From Rebecca billardiae RCC1528 (Eukaryota > Haptophyta): DNA of 64,000 nt. Under the pieces are notes generated by a model. The model did no database searches. It saw nothing but the letters and a program-made list of their open reading frames with translations, and was not told the DNA's origin. The position numbers were made by a program, and so were the translations under genes. The stretch covers positions 1,736,001 through 1,800,000 of the forward strand of contig OZ251222.1 in NCBI GenBank assembly GCA_965240325.2, written 5' to 3'. Below are positions 18,847 to 29,502 of the stretch, piece after piece; positions within the stretch are counted from its first letter, which is position 1; every line of letters begins with the position of its first letter.

Positions 18847-21800
18847 TCAAAGCCGATGATGATGATGCGTCGGATCCCACTGTTGGCGAGCAGACTCCGA
18901 CGAGGATGACTGATGCGGCGATGCCGCAAAGGCGGCCATCGCCTCATCAGCCGACGGCCCACCGGCCTCGCCTGGACCGCAGCCAGCGAGCGAGGGCGCC
19001 GCGTGGCACAGCACGCTGACGTCCACGCCATGCGAGCACGCGAGGCATTCCGCGGTGAGGGCAAGGCAGCACGCGCGCTTGGCGGCGACAGCCTCGCCGC
19101 CCAGCACGGCCGTCGGCAGCGCCCCCGGGTGGTGGCTGTCAGGCTTGGGCACGGTCGGAGGCATGCCATCCGTGGCGCCGCTGTGGGCGCGCCACGGCTG
19201 GATGACCGACGCGCTCACGACCGCGGCCGCGAGCAGCACCGCCGCGACGATGAACACGCCCACGGCCGTCGACGTGCGGCACCCGAGCTGCCCGCGCGCG
19301 CCGCCGACCGGCCACGAGCGAGTACGCAGCACGCGCGTCCCGCCGAACGCGCTGCGCTGCGCCTCCTCGCTCCGCTGCGCAGCGTGCGCCGCGCGGCGCA
19401 CGCCGCCGAGGAGCTCGGTGTCGGAGGCGCACGCGTCGGCCTCGGAGACGTCGGAGAGGGTGGTCTCGTCACGCCAGGCCACGGCGCCGCGCTGCCCGAC
19501 CGCGCGCTGACCGCCGCGCCCGCCCCCGAGCGAGCGCGCGCCGCCCGCCGCCGCGCCGCTGCCGCCACTCCCGCTCCGCTGACGGCTGACGCCGGCGAGC
19601 GGGTGGCCAGCCGCGTGCTCGCCACCGACGGTCTCCCGCAGGCGCAGGATGGTGTGCTCGTACCGCTTGAGCAGCAGCGACGAGCACACCACCGAGACCG
19701 ACGACGCCGCCATCGCCAGCCCGGCGAACATCGGCGGCAGCCGTAGCATGAACGCCGGATAAAAGACGCCCGCCGCAAGCGGAATCCCAACCAGGTTGTA
19801 GCCCATGGCCCAGCCGAAGTTGAGGCGGATCCGGGCGAGCACCGCGCGCGAGAGGAGGACGGAGACGAGCACGTCGGCAAGGGAGGAGCGCACCAGCACG
19901 ATGTCCGCCGCGTCGATCGCCACCTCCGTCCCCGAGCCGATCGCGATCCCCACGTCCGCCTGCGCGAGCGCGGGGGCGTCGTTGATGCCGTCGCCGACCA
20001 TCGCGACGCGCCCGCCGTCCTCCTGGTGCGCGCGCACGGCCATCGCCTTGTGCTTGGGGAGCACCTCGGCGTGGACGAGCGCGGGGTCGATGCCGAGCTC
20101 GCGCGCCACGGCGCGCGCCGTGCGCGCGTTGTCCCCCGTGAGCATGCCCACCGTCAGCCCCGCCTCGCGCAGCGCGCGCAGCACCGCCCACGCCTCACGC
20201 TTGATCTCGTCCTGGACGGCGACGATTGCGGCCGCGGCGCCGTCGACGCAGCAGAGGACGGCGGTCTTGCCGTCGGCCTCGAGCCCGGCCATGCAGTGGT
20301 CGACGGGGGCGGAGAGCGTCACGCCGTGCTCCGCGGCCCACTCGCGGTTGCCCAGCAGCACGCGACGCCCGTCCACCGCGCACGAGACGCCGCGGCCGAC
20401 CGAGGTGGCGTAGTCAGTCGGCGGCCGCAGCGGCAGCGGCGGCGCGCCGTGCGCCGCCGCGTGCGCGCCGCCGAGCGCGACGGCGCGCCCGCTGCCGCTC
20501 TCGGCGGCGGTGCGCAGCGCGAGCGCGATCGGGTGGTCCGAGTGCAGCTCGGCCGAGCCGATCAGCGCCCACAGCGTGCGCGCGTCCAGCTCGGCGCTCG
20601 ACGTGAGCCGTAAGAAGTCGCTCACGATCGGCCGGCCGACCGTGAGAGTGCCTGTCTTATCGAACAGGACGGTGGAGACGGAGCCGCAGGCCTCGAGGGC
20701 CTCGGCGGACTTGATGAGCACGCCGACGCGCGCGCCCACGCCCGTGCCCACCATCACCGCGGTCGGCGTCGCGAGCCCCAGCGCGCACGGGCACGCGATC
20801 ACGAGGACCGCGCAGCCGAACATGAAGGCGAACACACCTTCAGACTCGCGGAGGTGTGCGTGCGCATAGTAGTGCTCCGGCAGCGCGTGCAGCCCGACGG
20901 CGCCGAACCAGGCGGCCCAGGTGAGCACGGCGAGGAGCAGGACGACGGGGACGAACACAGCCGACACCGTGTCGGCGAACGCCTGGATCGGCGGCTTCGA
21001 CAGCTGCGCCGCCGAGACGAGCTGCGCGATCTTTGCGAGCGCGGTGTCGTCGCCCACCGCCTCCACGAGCGCAAAGACGGGCGCAGCGCCCACGTTGATG
21101 GCGCCGCCGACGAGCGCGTCGCCGAGGGCGCGGTGCACCGGCGTGAACTCGCCGGTCATCATCGACTGGTCGAACAGCGAGACCCCCGCGACCACGCGCC
21201 CGTCCGCCGGCGCCGCCGCGCCGGGAAGCACCTTGACAATGTCGCCAGCCTGCAGCAGGGCGACGGCGCACGGCTGCGCGCGCCACTCGGCCGCGCGCGC
21301 GGGCTCGGCGTCGGCGTCGGCGTCGGGCGGCTCGCAGAGCAGCGCGTGCTTGGGCGCGAGCGCGACGAGCGAGCGCAGCGCGTCCGACGTCTGCCGCTTC
21401 GCCGAGCACTCGAGCATCTTGCCGAACGAGACGAACGTAATCAGCATGGCGGACGTCTCGAAGAAGTGGGAGTCGTGCTCGAGCGCTGGCTCGTGCACGC
21501 CGCCGCCGTGCGCGTGCGCCGCCTCGGCGGGGCTGGCGGCGGCGAGCGCGGCGCGGCGCATGGAGGAGAGCACCGCGAGCGCCGAGTACACGTACGCCGA
21601 CGTCGTCGAGAGCGAGACCAGCACGTCCATATTCGCCGCGCCGCGCCGCACCGCCGCGAGCGCGCCCGTGTGAAAGTGCGCGCCGAGGCAGAACTGGACC
21701 GGCGTGGTCAGCACCCAGAGGAGCGTGGCGGTGAGCGTGAGCCCGGGGGCGAGCTCCGCGTGCAGCGCGGCGTGCGCGCCCGGGAGGTACGGCAGCAGCA

Positions 21801-22706
21801 TCGAGAGCGCGAAGATCGGCGCCGAGAGCACGGCGCACAGCGCGAAGCGCCGGCGCCATGTGCGGAGCTCGGAGGACTCCCGCGCGCCGCCTTCTGAAGA
21901 GCCGGCCGCGTCGGCGCCGCCCGGCGCGATCGTCGCGGTGAGCGCCTGCTGCGCCGCCGCCGCGGCGAGCACGGAGCGCAGGCCCGTCGCCTGCTTGTCG
22001 TACGTCAGGCGGATCAGGTGCGTGCGCGCCGCGTCCGCGTCCTCGTCCGCCGCGTGCGCCGCCGGCTCGCGCGCGGCCCCGTCCGTCGCGGCCACCGTGC
22101 GCGACGCGTGCGCCGCCGGGCCGAGCAGCGACACAGGGCAGCAGCACGCGCCGCGCTCGGCGTCGTACGGCGCGTCGGCGTCGGTCGTGGCGAGCCGCGT
22201 GTGCCCCGCGCGGCGCGGCGCGCAGCTGATCGCGTCCGCGGCGCGGTCACACAGCGTCTCCGCGTCGTCGGCGCGCGCGCCGCGCGCGGATGCCGGCTCG
22301 GCGCCGACGACGCCCGGGATGCGCGCGAGCGCGGCGCACGCGGCGCCGAGCTTCACGGGCGGGGCGTCGGGCGCGGGGCGGACGGCGAGCACGACGCTTT
22401 CGTGCGAGGTGCGCACGTGCGCGCACGCGTACCCCGCGCGCTGCACCGCGCGCTCCACGTCCGCCACGCGCGCGCTCTCGGCGTGCGGCGCCCCGGCGAC
22501 GTCAGCAAACGTCACCACCGCCTGCTCAGCGAGTAGCGAGACGCGCGCGCACGCGACAAAGGGCAGGGCCTCGACCGCGCGCTCGACGGCGCCGACGCAC
22601 GCGGCGCACGTCATGCCGGTGACGCTGAAGGTGAGCGGCGCGACGCGCGCGCGCGGCGACGGCTTCGGCACCGGGCTCGGCGCGCTCGCCGCCGGCGGCG
22701 CGCACA

Positions 22707-22738
<32 letters not shown>

Positions 22739-23700
22739 TGGCTGATCGGCATCGAGGCACTGGGCGCGGCCTCGGCCGCGAGCCACGCGGTGAAGCCGAC
22801 GCCCTGCGCGGCGCGCACGAGCGCGTCGACGGGCGCGCTGCCGCGCACGATCGCGGTGCCCCCGCCCTCGAGCGAGACCGTCGCGTCCGCCACGCCCGCC
22901 ACGGCCGCCAGTGCAGACTCGACTCGGCCGGTGCAATGGCCACAGGACATTCCGTCCACGCGCAGGACGCGCGTGGCCTCGGGCGCGCCGAGCGAGGCTT
23001 GGAAGCCGGCGTGCTCGACCGCGGCGACGAGGGCCGCGGGCTCGCCGCCGAGCACCTCGGCTGAGCTCGCCTCGAGCGAGACCGTCGCGTCCGCCACGCC
23101 GTCGACCGCGCGGAGCGCCGCTTCGACGCGCCCCGTGCAGTGGCCGCAGCTCATCCCCGCCACGCGCAGCACGCGCAGCGTGCGCGAGGGCGCGGCCGCC
23201 GGCGGGAGCGCGTCGGGCGGCGGCGGGGTGTCGGGGCCGGATACGCGCACGCGCGCCTCCTTGCCCGCGCGCGCCAACGCCGCGACCAGCGCGTCCGCGT
23301 CGGCCGAGCCGGTGACCATCGCCGTGCCCGCTTCGAGCGACACTCGCACGGCGTCCACGCCCGCGACGCCGCGCAGCGCCTCGTCCACGCCGGCCGAGCA
23401 GTGCGAGCACGTCATGCCGTGCACATCGAGCACAACGCAGCGCGGGGGCGGGCCGCCGGCGCCGGCCGGACCCTCGCTCGAAGGCGGCGCGCCCGCCCCG
23501 AGCTCGGACGCCGCCTTGCCAGCGCTCGCGACCGCCTCGATCAGCGCGCGCACCGCGGCGGTGCCGCCCACGGTGGCCGTGCCGGCGTCGAGGGAGACTG
23601 TCGCTTCTGACACACCCTCGACCGCGCGCAGCGCGTCCTCCACCGCCGCCGTGCAGTGGCTGCACGACATGCCGTCGACGCGGAGGACGACGACGGGCAT
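18847..23700 (-). CDS. Copper-transporting P1B-type ATPase with five HMA domains
   Basis: Intronless, 1,617 residues, longer than most family members. Five N-terminal heavy-metal-binding domains carry CxxC motifs at MSCSHC (11-16), MTCSHC (96-101), MSCGHC (183-188), MSCGHC (251-256) and MTCAAC (363-368), separated by Ala/Pro linkers including a ~12-proline run. The transport core has CPC in the ion-path helix (970-972, VLVIACPCALGLATP), the phosphorylated Asp in DKTGT (1014), a TGE actuator loop, the SDHP nucleotide motif and GDGINDAPALAQADVG, all diagnostic of Cu(+) ATPases. Instead of ending soon after the last core helix (AASSVSVVCSSLLLKRY), it continues ~240 residues with a low-complexity linker, an extra membrane segment (VGVFIVAAVLLAAAVVSASV) and a Cys-rich tail ending in histidines. 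Exports Cu(+) from the cytosol or loads cuproproteins. Confidence 0.95.
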
Positions 23701-24466
23701 GGTGGCTGCCCACTTGCTGGCCGGCGCGCGCCACTTCCTATTTACCGCCGCCCGAGGAAAAGACCGCGCGTCGGGGCTTTTGTGCGCCTTGGCGCCGCTC
23801 GCTCTGATTGGCTGCTCAAAGTCGCCACGGCCGTACGCCCGTGGCAGTTTTTAAATTCCCCTTTATAACGGGCTCCGGTTTTTTTTATAAATTCCCCTTT
23901 ATAACGGGCTCCGGGTGATCAGACTGGCGGCCGAAGCCTCCAGCCCTACCCTGGCCAGCCCCCAACCAACCACCACCCTCACCCAACCTCAAACCACTGA
24001 CCGAGACACCTAGCGTGCCTTGACACCACTCCACTGCGGACAGCCCGCCTCCAGAGGGGGCCCATTGCCAGCAGCATACAAGCCCAACACCGTGGGGTGG
24101 TCCCAGGTACAAGCAGTGCACTGCCTGATCAGGCTGGCGGCCGAAGCCTCCAGCAGTGCCACATGCAAAAGCTGATACCGTGCGGTTGCGGGTAAACCCA
24201 TGGACAGTAGTTGTTTCATAAATATTTTGCGAAAACCGTTTCATGAGCATCCACTCGTTCGCTCGGGAGCCGAGTGCTCAAGTTCCAAATGAACAGGACG
24301 GGCGGTCCCCGCTCGCAAGCAAGGTCGCCGGCGACAGGGATCGCAAAAGGGGTGGGTTGCCCTGCCTGCCAGTGGCCGTGGACGCCTCCGCGCTCGCGCC
24401 AGCGGCCCATCGCTGCTCGGGGCACACCGACGGGCGCGAAGCTCCCGCAGCCCCGCTTCGGCACAG
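23701..24466. other. Intergenic region with two pairs of direct repeats
   Basis: About 770 bp upstream of both the copper ATPase (-) and the 5-phosphatase (+), so it contains both promoters. It holds a 27-bp direct pair (23852-23878, 23888-23914) and a 28-bp direct pair (23916-23943, 24126-24153). No gene. Confidence 0.55.
23852..23914. repeat. 27-bp direct repeat pair, 36-bp period
   Basis: Two perfect copies of a 27-bp unit (23852-23878 and 23888-23914) beginning taaattcccctttataacg, in an AT-rich patch 150-215 bp upstream of the copper ATPase start codon. Each copy contains a 'tttataa' TATA-like word. Position suggests promoter elements of the ATPase gene (inference). Confidence 0.75.
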
Positions 24467-26296
24467 ATGGTTCGGCCCATACGCGTGCTGTGCTTCACGT
24501 GGAACGTGGGCAACGCCGCGCCGCGCGAGGAAGAGCTTCCGCTCTGGCTGCCGGCGGGCGGCTCTGGCCTCGACATCGTCGCGATCGGCACGCAGGAGAA
24601 CGCGGGTTGGGACGGGCAAGATACCGGAGGGGACGGGAATGCGCTGCCCCCCCTCGAGCGCGCCGACTCGCGCGACTCGGTGGAGAGCGAGCACGCGGAG
24701 GTGCTGCGGCGAGCGAGCCTCGGCCACGTCCACACGCGCGGCATTGATCTCAAGGGCCTCGAGCGCATGGAGCAGAAGAAGCTGGGGAGCCGGCGGATGT
24801 CGGACTCGTCGGTGAGCGCATGGGACAGCATGATCCTCCGCCGCCTCGGCACGGCGTGGGTCTCGATCAAGAGCGCGGAGATGATGGGAATGAAGCTGAG
24901 CGTCTTTGTGCGCAAGGCCGCCGTCGAGCCCTCGATCGGCCACGTGATGGCGGCGCGCTCGGCGACGGGCGCCGCGGGCGGCCAGCTGGGGAACAAGGGC
25001 GGGCTGGCGATCTCGCTGTCGTACGGCCGCACCACGATGTGCTTCGTCTCCGCCCACCTCGCCGCGCACATGAACAAGCTCCTCGACCGCAACGACGACT
25101 TTTGGGAAGTCCTGCGCGAGACGCGCGACAAGATCGGCCCGGCGGAGCGCGCCGACCTCGCGCACTCGTTCGACCACGTCTTCTGGATGGGCGACCTGAA
25201 CTACCGCATCGACCTGGGGCGGAACACGCTGAAGGGGAAGAAGGACACCTCCACCGACGCCGCGGCCATCACCCAGCTCATCAACGCGAAGGAGTGGGAC
25301 ACGCTGATCAGCGCTGACCAGCTGCGGCTCTGCCAGGAGGAGGGGACGGCGTTCGTCGGCTTCGAGGAGGGCCCGGTCCACTTCGCGCCCACGTTCAAGG
25401 TGAAGCGGCAGGCAGGCCTGGCGTACCAGGAGAAGCGCGTGCCGTCGTACTGCGACCGGATCCTCTGGAAGTCGATGCCGCCGCTCGCGCGCCACGTGCA
25501 GCTCAAGGAGCTCAAGAGCGTGCCAGCCGTGAGCACGTCCGACCACAAGCCGGTCCTGGCGTCGTTCGCGGTCGAGCCGACGCCGATCATCCCGATCGCG
25601 CCCAAGTCGAGCCGGAGCCAGTACCCGCTGATACGGCTCTCGGGCGTGGACGTGCGGCTGCGCGGCGGCGCCATCGACTTCATGTCCTCGGCGTGCGACC
25701 CCTACGCCGTCTTCTACACCAACCCGCACGGCCTGCTCGGCGAGGAGACGCCGATGACGGCGGTCGTGCTGGGGCACAAGGACAAGGACGTGGAGGGCGA
25801 GGCGGCGCCGCCGCAGGCCGCCGACCGCTCGCCGAGGCCGAGCGCGCGCACGATGCACATGCAGCGGACGGTCTCGACGATGCGCTTCCAGGCGCCCGGC
25901 GAGCTCTTCCTCTACAAGTTTTGGTGGACCGACCGGCAGCTGCCGCTGCTCCGCCCGCGCGTGCAGAGCGCCGAGGAGCTGCAGGGCGTGACGCTGGTCG
26001 TCGCGATGTTCGACCACGACATCCTCACCGCCGACGACTCGCTCGGCACGGTGCTCATCCCGCTCAAGCGCCCCGTCGACGCGATCGGCACGCCGGACAA
26101 CTACTCGTTCGAGGTGGACACGCCCATCTCGTGGGAGCGCGGCGTGGGCAGCTTCAGATGCACGGTGACCGTCAGCTCGGGCGACGCGCTCAAGGACGCG
26201 CTGCAGCGCGCGCAGAGCGAGCGAGCGGGCACGCAGGCGAAGGTCTGGCGCGGCAAGCGCGGCTCCAAATGCGGCGGCCTATGCAGCGTGCAATGA
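24467..26296 (+). CDS. Inositol polyphosphate 5-phosphatase with C2 domain and CaaX end
   Basis: Intronless, 609 residues. Removes the 5-phosphate from phosphoinositides or soluble inositol phosphates. The Mg-dependent phosphatase fold is clear: N-terminal TWNVGN (11-16), GTQEN, the WMGDLNYRID motif (240-249), VPSYCDRILW and STSDHKPVLASF. After it (about 385-580) comes a C2-like beta sandwich (RLSGVDVRLRGG, SACDPYAVFY, LVVAMFDHDIL), which would dock on membranes. The last four residues, CSVQ, form a CaaX box preceded by basic residues, so the protein is probably farnesylated, as in type I and INPP5E-type enzymes. Between ~58 and 120 lies an insert (ENAGWDG... to RRMSDSSVSAWDS) that is unusual for the family. 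The start is the first ATG before the phosphatase fold. Confidence 0.93.
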   Translation: MVRPIRVLCFTWNVGNAAPREEELPLWLPAGGSGLDIVAIGTQENAGWDGQDTGGDGNALPPLERADSRDSVESEHAEVLRRASLGHVHTRGIDLKGLERMEQKKLGSRRMSDSSVSAWDSMILRRLGTAWVSIKSAEMMGMKLSVFVRKAAVEPSIGHVMAARSATGAAGGQLGNKGGLAISLSYGRTTMCFVSAHLAAHMNKLLDRNDDFWEVLRETRDKIGPAERADLAHSFDHVFWMGDLNYRIDLGRNTLKGKKDTSTDAAAITQLINAKEWDTLISADQLRLCQEEGTAFVGFEEGPVHFAPTFKVKRQAGLAYQEKRVPSYCDRILWKSMPPLARHVQLKELKSVPAVSTSDHKPVLASFAVEPTPIIPIAPKSSRSQYPLIRLSGVDVRLRGGAIDFMSSACDPYAVFYTNPHGLLGEETPMTAVVLGHKDKDVEGEAAPPQAADRSPRPSARTMHMQRTVSTMRFQAPGELFLYKFWWTDRQLPLLRPRVQSAEELQGVTLVVAMFDHDILTADDSLGTVLIPLKRPVDAIGTPDNYSFEVDTPISWERGVGSFRCTVTVSSGDALKDALQRAQSERAGTQAKVWRGKRGSKCGGLCSVQ

Positions 26297-26833
26297 TGCC
26301 GCCGCCCGCAGCGGACGCCCTCGGCGCGTCCAAGGCCGGCACGTGGCACGGCCGCGGCCGCGGCCTGGCCTGCACCTGGCGCCGTCGGCGTCGGCGCCTC
26401 CTCGCCGACTGCCCGGGCCGCGAGCAGGCGCGCGGCCGCTCGCGGTGGCGCCCTGCCCTATCCAGGCAGGCAAACCGCCGAACTACACCCACTACGGCCA
26501 TGTGGCATGTACACCACGCGGGCGGAAGTGGTGCTGCCGTCTGACACCAGCTCACGCGTACCGTTCGCGGCTTCGACGAGTTCGACGGCGGACCGTGTCG
26601 CCGTGTCGCCTGTCGGGCGCGTCACACTCAGTCACAGCGGGCAGCGGCACACCCACTACGACGCGAGTACGTAGGACTTCGGCTTCGCTGAAATATTGGA
26701 CATTGAGTGAGACAGAGAGTCAGAACTCACAGAAGTCTCATCAGAACACTCCTCGCCGTCCACCGTACCGCCCCGAAATCCGGGCCATCCAGATTTCAGC
26801 GGGTCCGGACGTGGCATCGCTTGTTCCTCAAGG
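26297..26833. other. Intergenic spacer
   Basis: About 540 bp between two same-strand genes; GC-rich first half, more mixed second half. No gene or repeat recognised. Confidence 0.4.
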
Positions 26834-27391
26834 ATGCCCGCCATCAGCCTGGTCGCGTGGTCGCTTGCTGCCGCGTGCGCGGCTCACGCCCCGACTGCAT
26901 GGAGGCACATGCCGACGGTGTCAGTGAGACGTGCATGCATCCGTCTCGAGCAACCTCCAGACTCTGTAGACGTTTCCGACCTCGGGCTGATGATGGAAGA
27001 CCTGGAGCAGTCCCTGGAATCGACTGCCGACATCGTTGCGATCGGCCTCGAGAGCACATCTGGGGTGCCGGGTCGCATGGACGAGGGCATCTCATGGCGA
27101 GAGGGGCAGAAGTGGATCGAGGCTTCCTTGACCATTCCAGGCCTCCGAGGGCAGCCAAGTGCCGCCCTCCAGCTGGAGCTCACTGAAACCACCGCGACAG
27201 TCACCTGCTTCGGCCAGGCGATTTGGTCGTGCGTGCTCAAGGGCCTCGTCCTACCAGATACTGCCCAGGTGACTGTGACGGAGAGCGGCATGCAACCAAG
27301 CATCAACGTACGCGTCGCCAAGGCTGATGCGCTCGCAGATCGGTGGAGCGGTTTTGTGGACTCGATTGGTGTTGACAGCCTCCTTCAGTAA
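26834..27391 (+). CDS. CS-domain (p23/HSP20-like) protein with leader
   Basis: Intronless, 185 residues. The N-terminal MPAISLVAWSLAAACAAHA is a signal peptide, possibly the first part of a plastid leader. From about residue 92 the sequence follows a CS/alpha-crystallin-type sandwich: KWIEASLTIPGL, LQLELTETTATVTCFG, IWSCVLKGLVLPDTAQVTVT, then SINVRVAKAD, and ends DSIGVDSLLQ. CS domains act as HSP90 co-chaperones or client-binding modules (family knowledge); a targeted version suggests an organellar co-chaperone. Base composition is less GC-extreme than its neighbours. CS assignment is from the strand pattern and is fairly likely but not certain. Confidence 0.65.
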   Translation: MPAISLVAWSLAAACAAHAPTAWRHMPTVSVRRACIRLEQPPDSVDVSDLGLMMEDLEQSLESTADIVAIGLESTSGVPGRMDEGISWREGQKWIEASLTIPGLRGQPSAALQLELTETTATVTCFGQAIWSCVLKGLVLPDTAQVTVTESGMQPSINVRVAKADALADRWSGFVDSIGVDSLLQ

Positions 27392-28337
27392 TTGTAAGCT
27401 AGCCTCCTGGCGCCCTCCTGGCTCCTGTACCGTACGTGAGCGGAATCTTCTTCGGAATGATAATAATTTGGTGTCAGAGCCGGCACCGGCGCAGCGCGGC
27501 TTTGCGCTTACAGTTACTGCGGTAGCAGGCCGCAGTGAGAGTATACTATATATATATGTGTGTATAGAGAGTGTGTGTGTGAGAGAGAGAGTCACTAGTA
27601 GTACTGCGAAGCCTAAAAATAAAATACTATACGACTAGCTACTGTCAATCTCGCCTGCCTGAGCTGTGTGCGTCTCTTATTCTTAGTACTAACTGTACTG
27701 GGGCCCTCGTCATTCGGTGATCCGCTCAGACAGCAGGGCCGTGGCCGCAGCAGTGAGTGCAGTGCCGCAGCTTGTCACTACTGGATGCTCTCCGAGCTAG
27801 CAGCGTGCCATTAATACTAATAGACTGAATCTGTCACCGTGTTACCAACAGCCGTGTCAGCCGTGTGCGTCGTCAGCATGCTGTTCCGTACCTGCGCCGG
27901 GCGCACGCCAGCGCGCACGCACGGCGCAGCGCACCCAAGCCCGGCCTTCCGCCAAGGTAGGCCTGTGCCACGATTCGACGCGCCTAGGGTGCGCGGCTCT
28001 CTCGCGCGATGCCGCCCTCGTTCCTTGTTGGAAGGGCGGGCGCGATCACTCCGTGCGCCGCTCACGCTGCTCGCGCCGCTCACGGCCGCTCGGCGCCCTG
28101 GTTCCGGCGGCAGGTGCGTGCGCACCCGCCCGACAAGCCGCCCGGTGAGCGCCTGGCGCCGCGCGCGCCGCCAGCACCATGGCCCTGCCGCTGGAGCTGG
28201 GCGCACCCGGTGGTGTCTTCTGAGGATTTATTCCGGCCGCCCGCCATCGTGAGGTGGGAAGCCACATATCTGGCTGGGCAGGCTGGCCGGCCACCTGGGA
28301 AGCTACCTGCAACCCGGCCCGGGCGGCGGGGCGACCA
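27392..28337. other. Intergenic region with a TA/TG/GA microsatellite
   Basis: About 950 bp. 27540-27593 is a compound simple repeat ('tatatatatatgtgtgta', then 'gtgtgtgtgagagagaga'). The rest, 27850-28330, is GC-rich, with open frames of non-coding composition. No gene supported. Confidence 0.5.
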
Positions 28338-29297
28338 ATGGTCAAGCCAGAGTGTGAGTCGCTCGCGCGGCGGCTGGCGAGCGCGCGACAGCCCGGCGGC
28401 TACGCGTTGGCACCGTACCCGCTTGGGCTCGTGGCGATGGACGAGCATGAGCCGTGGGCGTCGGCCAATATGCGCGAAGTGCTGCTGCTCGTCATCATGT
28501 TTGTGGGCGCTCGGCTGCTCCTGCGCGGCATAGCACCCACGGCCGGCCGCGCGATCGGGCGCACGCTGCATGGACGCGCGTGGGCCGGAGCCCGGACGGT
28601 GGACTGGCGACGCTTTGCGGATGAGGCGTATTACACCGTCGTGCACGCGCTGCTCGTCCTGTACGCGCTCTGCTCGGATGTGGGCCCGGAGGTGCTCGTG
28701 ACGATGCGCGGCAGCTCAGTGTGGCTCGCGTGCGAGCAGCCTGCCATGAGCGAGGCGCTTCGGCGCTACATGCTGCTGCAGGCCGCGTTCAACATCGAGT
28801 CGCTGCTTGTCCTCGCGTACGGCGTCGCCGTGCCACGGGGAAGCGCGCCCGACCGCGCGATGATCATGCACCACGGCTCGACCATCGTGCTCATCGTCGC
28901 CTCGTGGCGGCTGCACTTCGTGCGCGTGGGCGCGGCCATTTCGCTGCTGCACGACGTGACCGACCTGCCGATCGATGGGATCCGGCTCTCGCAGGCGCTG
29001 GGCGCGAGTCTCATGCTCTACGCCTCGGCCGCCTCCGCGCTCCTCCTGTGGGCCGTCGGCCGGCTGGTGCTGTTCCCCATCTGCTTGATGTTACCCTGCC
29101 TGTTTAGCAGCCGGCACTTCCTCCAGCTCGTCACGCGCCGTTCGGGCGTCGCGGTGTGCGGCCTGATTCACGTGCTGTTCGGCGTGCCGCTGATCCTGCT
29201 GTATGTGCTGCACATATACTGGTACCGCATGCTGGTGCGCAAGGTGCTGCGCCATGCGGGCCGCCACGCGACTGCCCACAAAGCTCATCAGGGTTGA
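28338..29297 (+). CDS. LAG1/TLC-domain ceramide synthase
   Basis: 319 residues from ATG 28338; an ATG at 28254 would add 28 residues and one at 28437 would shorten it by 33. A multi-pass membrane protein with about six hydrophobic segments. The TLC/LAG1 signature is present: a catalytic-type His pair (H178-H179) in MIMHHGSTIVLIVASW, followed by HFVRVG and HDVTDLPIDGIRLSQ, matching the Lag1 motif (HH...HD.SD...). Ceramide synthases join an acyl-CoA to a sphingoid base in the ER. No N-terminal homeobox-like domain is seen, as expected outside animals. It lies 205 bp upstream of a sialyltransferase gene on the same strand. Confidence 0.82.
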   Translation: MVKPECESLARRLASARQPGGYALAPYPLGLVAMDEHEPWASANMREVLLLVIMFVGARLLLRGIAPTAGRAIGRTLHGRAWAGARTVDWRRFADEAYYTVVHALLVLYALCSDVGPEVLVTMRGSSVWLACEQPAMSEALRRYMLLQAAFNIESLLVLAYGVAVPRGSAPDRAMIMHHGSTIVLIVASWRLHFVRVGAAISLLHDVTDLPIDGIRLSQALGASLMLYASAASALLLWAVGRLVLFPICLMLPCLFSSRHFLQLVTRRSGVAVCGLIHVLFGVPLILLYVLHIYWYRMLVRKVLRHAGRHATAHKAHQG

Positions 29298-29502
29298 TCA
29301 TGCTCAGACGACTACTCATCCGGGTTGTCGTGCATGTCCTGCATGCCTGACTCGGACCTAACGTATCGATCTCGTCGTCACTAGCGCGTCGTAGATCATC
29401 ACTATCTGAGTACTGCGTGTTACAGCCGCGAACGGCTATTAGTATTACTATTTAATTGCCAGCGCGCAAATATACTATATACGATAAAAAGCATGGCGGC
29501 GA

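Noticed and set aside
21704-23854. A 716-codon plus-strand frame opposite the copper ATPase
   Set aside because: Ala/Ser/Thr-rich antisense shadow; the HMA and ATPase motifs are on the minus strand.
28254-28337. Upstream ATG extending the ceramide synthase by 28 residues
   Set aside because: The added residues are Trp/Gly/Ala-rich without a leader; the ATG at 28338 gives a normal N terminus, though I cannot exclude the longer form.
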